The translations under genes and the position numbers were made by a program. DNA of 64,000 nt from Paenibacillus sp. FSL M7-0420. Its GTDB lineage: Bacteria > Bacillota > Bacilli > Paenibacillales > Paenibacillaceae. The DNA lies in NCBI RefSeq assembly GCF_038002345.1, contig NZ_JBBOCJ010000001.1:930001-994000 (forward strand). The letters run 5' to 3'. Of the stretch, positions 63,463 to 64,000 are shown one piece after another; the stretch's first letter is position 1; every line of letters starts with the position of its first letter. Below the pieces are notes generated by a model, which was not told the DNA's origin, searched no databases, and saw only the letters and a list, made by a program, of their open reading frames with translations.

Positions 63463-63771
63463 GCCGCTGAGGAGCGGATAAGGGAACAGGTACGAGGCAT
63501 AGACAGGCATAGGAAGAATCAGAGCATCAGACTGCAACCCCCGAGCATGGGGGATCGCGGGCTGGTGCCTTTTTGTAATAGCGTTTCTACTATATAGAAG
63601 GAAATAAGAGGAACCATACATAGATTGTTAGATTCCCGGGTGGCGGGAGCGGATTCGCGGCTGGAATAACACTTCTCTTCATGCTTGTCATGCCCGTCTG
63701 CATATTGAGGCCAAGTCCTTCATAGACATGTACTAATCAATGCATTCAAAACAGGTTAAGGGGATGATGTC
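63463..63771. other. Intergenic region, no gene seen
   Basis: About 310 bp. A CCCCC..GGGGG hairpin (about 63539-63554) with a T run 15 bp further may be a weak terminator of the sigma operon. Nothing else stands out. Confidence 0.5.
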
Positions 63772-64000
63772 ATGCGCCGGATAACATGGGTACTCGCGAT
63801 CATTATGAGCGTGGCCTTAGTATTGGCGGGGTGCGGGAAGAAGGATGCCGCCTCTGTAGTCAAGGATCTGAATCAAGTGTCTGACAAGCTGGAGAGCAAG
63901 CAGGGAGCTTATCAGGGCTCAGGCACGATGACCTTGTACACCGGGGAGCAGCCGCAGGATTACAAGGTGGAGGTATGGTATAAGAATCCTTCGTATTACC
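63772..64000 (+). CDS. LolA/YdcC-like lipoprotein (3' end outside window)
   Basis: First 76 residues from ATG 63772 (AAGGGGATGATGTC upstream). Lipobox LVLAGC (Cys21), then KDAASVVKDLNQVSDKLESKQGAY and GSGTMTLYTGEQPQDYKVEVWYKNPSYY read in segments. This start is typical of LolA-like/DUF4367-associated lipoproteins such as B. subtilis YdcC. Continues past the right edge. Confidence 0.75.
   Translation, partial: MRRITWVLAIIMSVALVLAGCGKKDAASVVKDLNQVSDKLESKQGAYQGSGTMTLYTGEQPQDYKVEVWYKNPSYY

Overview
The window reads as chromosomal DNA of a spore-forming, low-to-moderate GC Firmicute, most likely Paenibacillus. The grounds are a gerA-type germination operon, SLH surface anchoring, several copper-amine-oxidase-N domain exoproteins, many AraC and MFS genes, strong AGGAGG ribosome sites, frequent TTG/GTG starts and lipoproteins with Gram-positive style lipoboxes. 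This is inference from gene content, as there is no rRNA here.

Layout. 1-6.9 kb: an AT-richer block with the 3' end of a giant exported protein ending in a type I dockerin, translationally coupled to an SLH protein with a cohesin-like domain. 7.1-7.9 kb: a cassette of three tiny overlapping genes. 8-20 kb: housekeeping and stress genes (MsrA-MsrB fusion with a degenerate MsrB half, ZIP transporter, two aldo/keto reductases with an AraC regulator, glycine-zipper stress protein, EamA exporter with a divergent MocR regulator, TIMP-like surface protein). 20.3-26.2 kb: a tightly packed six-gene operon, cysC plus the STM4011-STM4015 families (two radical SAM enzymes, a sulfatase-fold hydrolase, an ATP-grasp-like protein, a leucine-rich-repeat protein). 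It is flanked on both sides by 51-bp tandem repeat arrays. 27-29.3 kb: feoA with a FeoB split into separate GTPase and permease genes. 30.5-35.8 kb: a germination operon A-B-C-small membrane protein-second B with a candidate sigma-G promoter. 36-45 kb: exoglycosidase, phosphatases, GGDEF, GDPD, Nudix, CutC and a Fur-box-controlled siderophore pair. 45-55 kb: SPFH/NAD-kinase-like pair, L,D-transpeptidase, RDD, YjgB-like lipoprotein, winged-helix regulator and MFS. 55.7-59.8 kb: TatD, a copper-amine-oxidase-N protein, TetR and an MFS gene broken by a frameshift. 59.9-61.8 kb: a group II intron inserted just downstream of a terminator. 62-64 kb: ECF sigma factor, its DUF4367-type anti-sigma partner, and the start of a LolA-like lipoprotein.

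The two strongest unusual signals are these. (1) The STM4011-STM4015/cysC operon is a conserved but functionally undescribed radical-SAM/ATP-grasp system. (2) A family of intergenic elements is built on a 51-bp rhythm: three tandem arrays (about 19.7, 26.4 and 51.6 kb), and three copies (11.4, 11.7 and 55.5 kb) of a four-motif element in forward-forward-reverse-reverse order with identical spacings of 51, 63 and 51 bp. The sequences differ between families but the 51-bp period is shared, which ordinary annotation would miss or mistake for protein-coding repeats.
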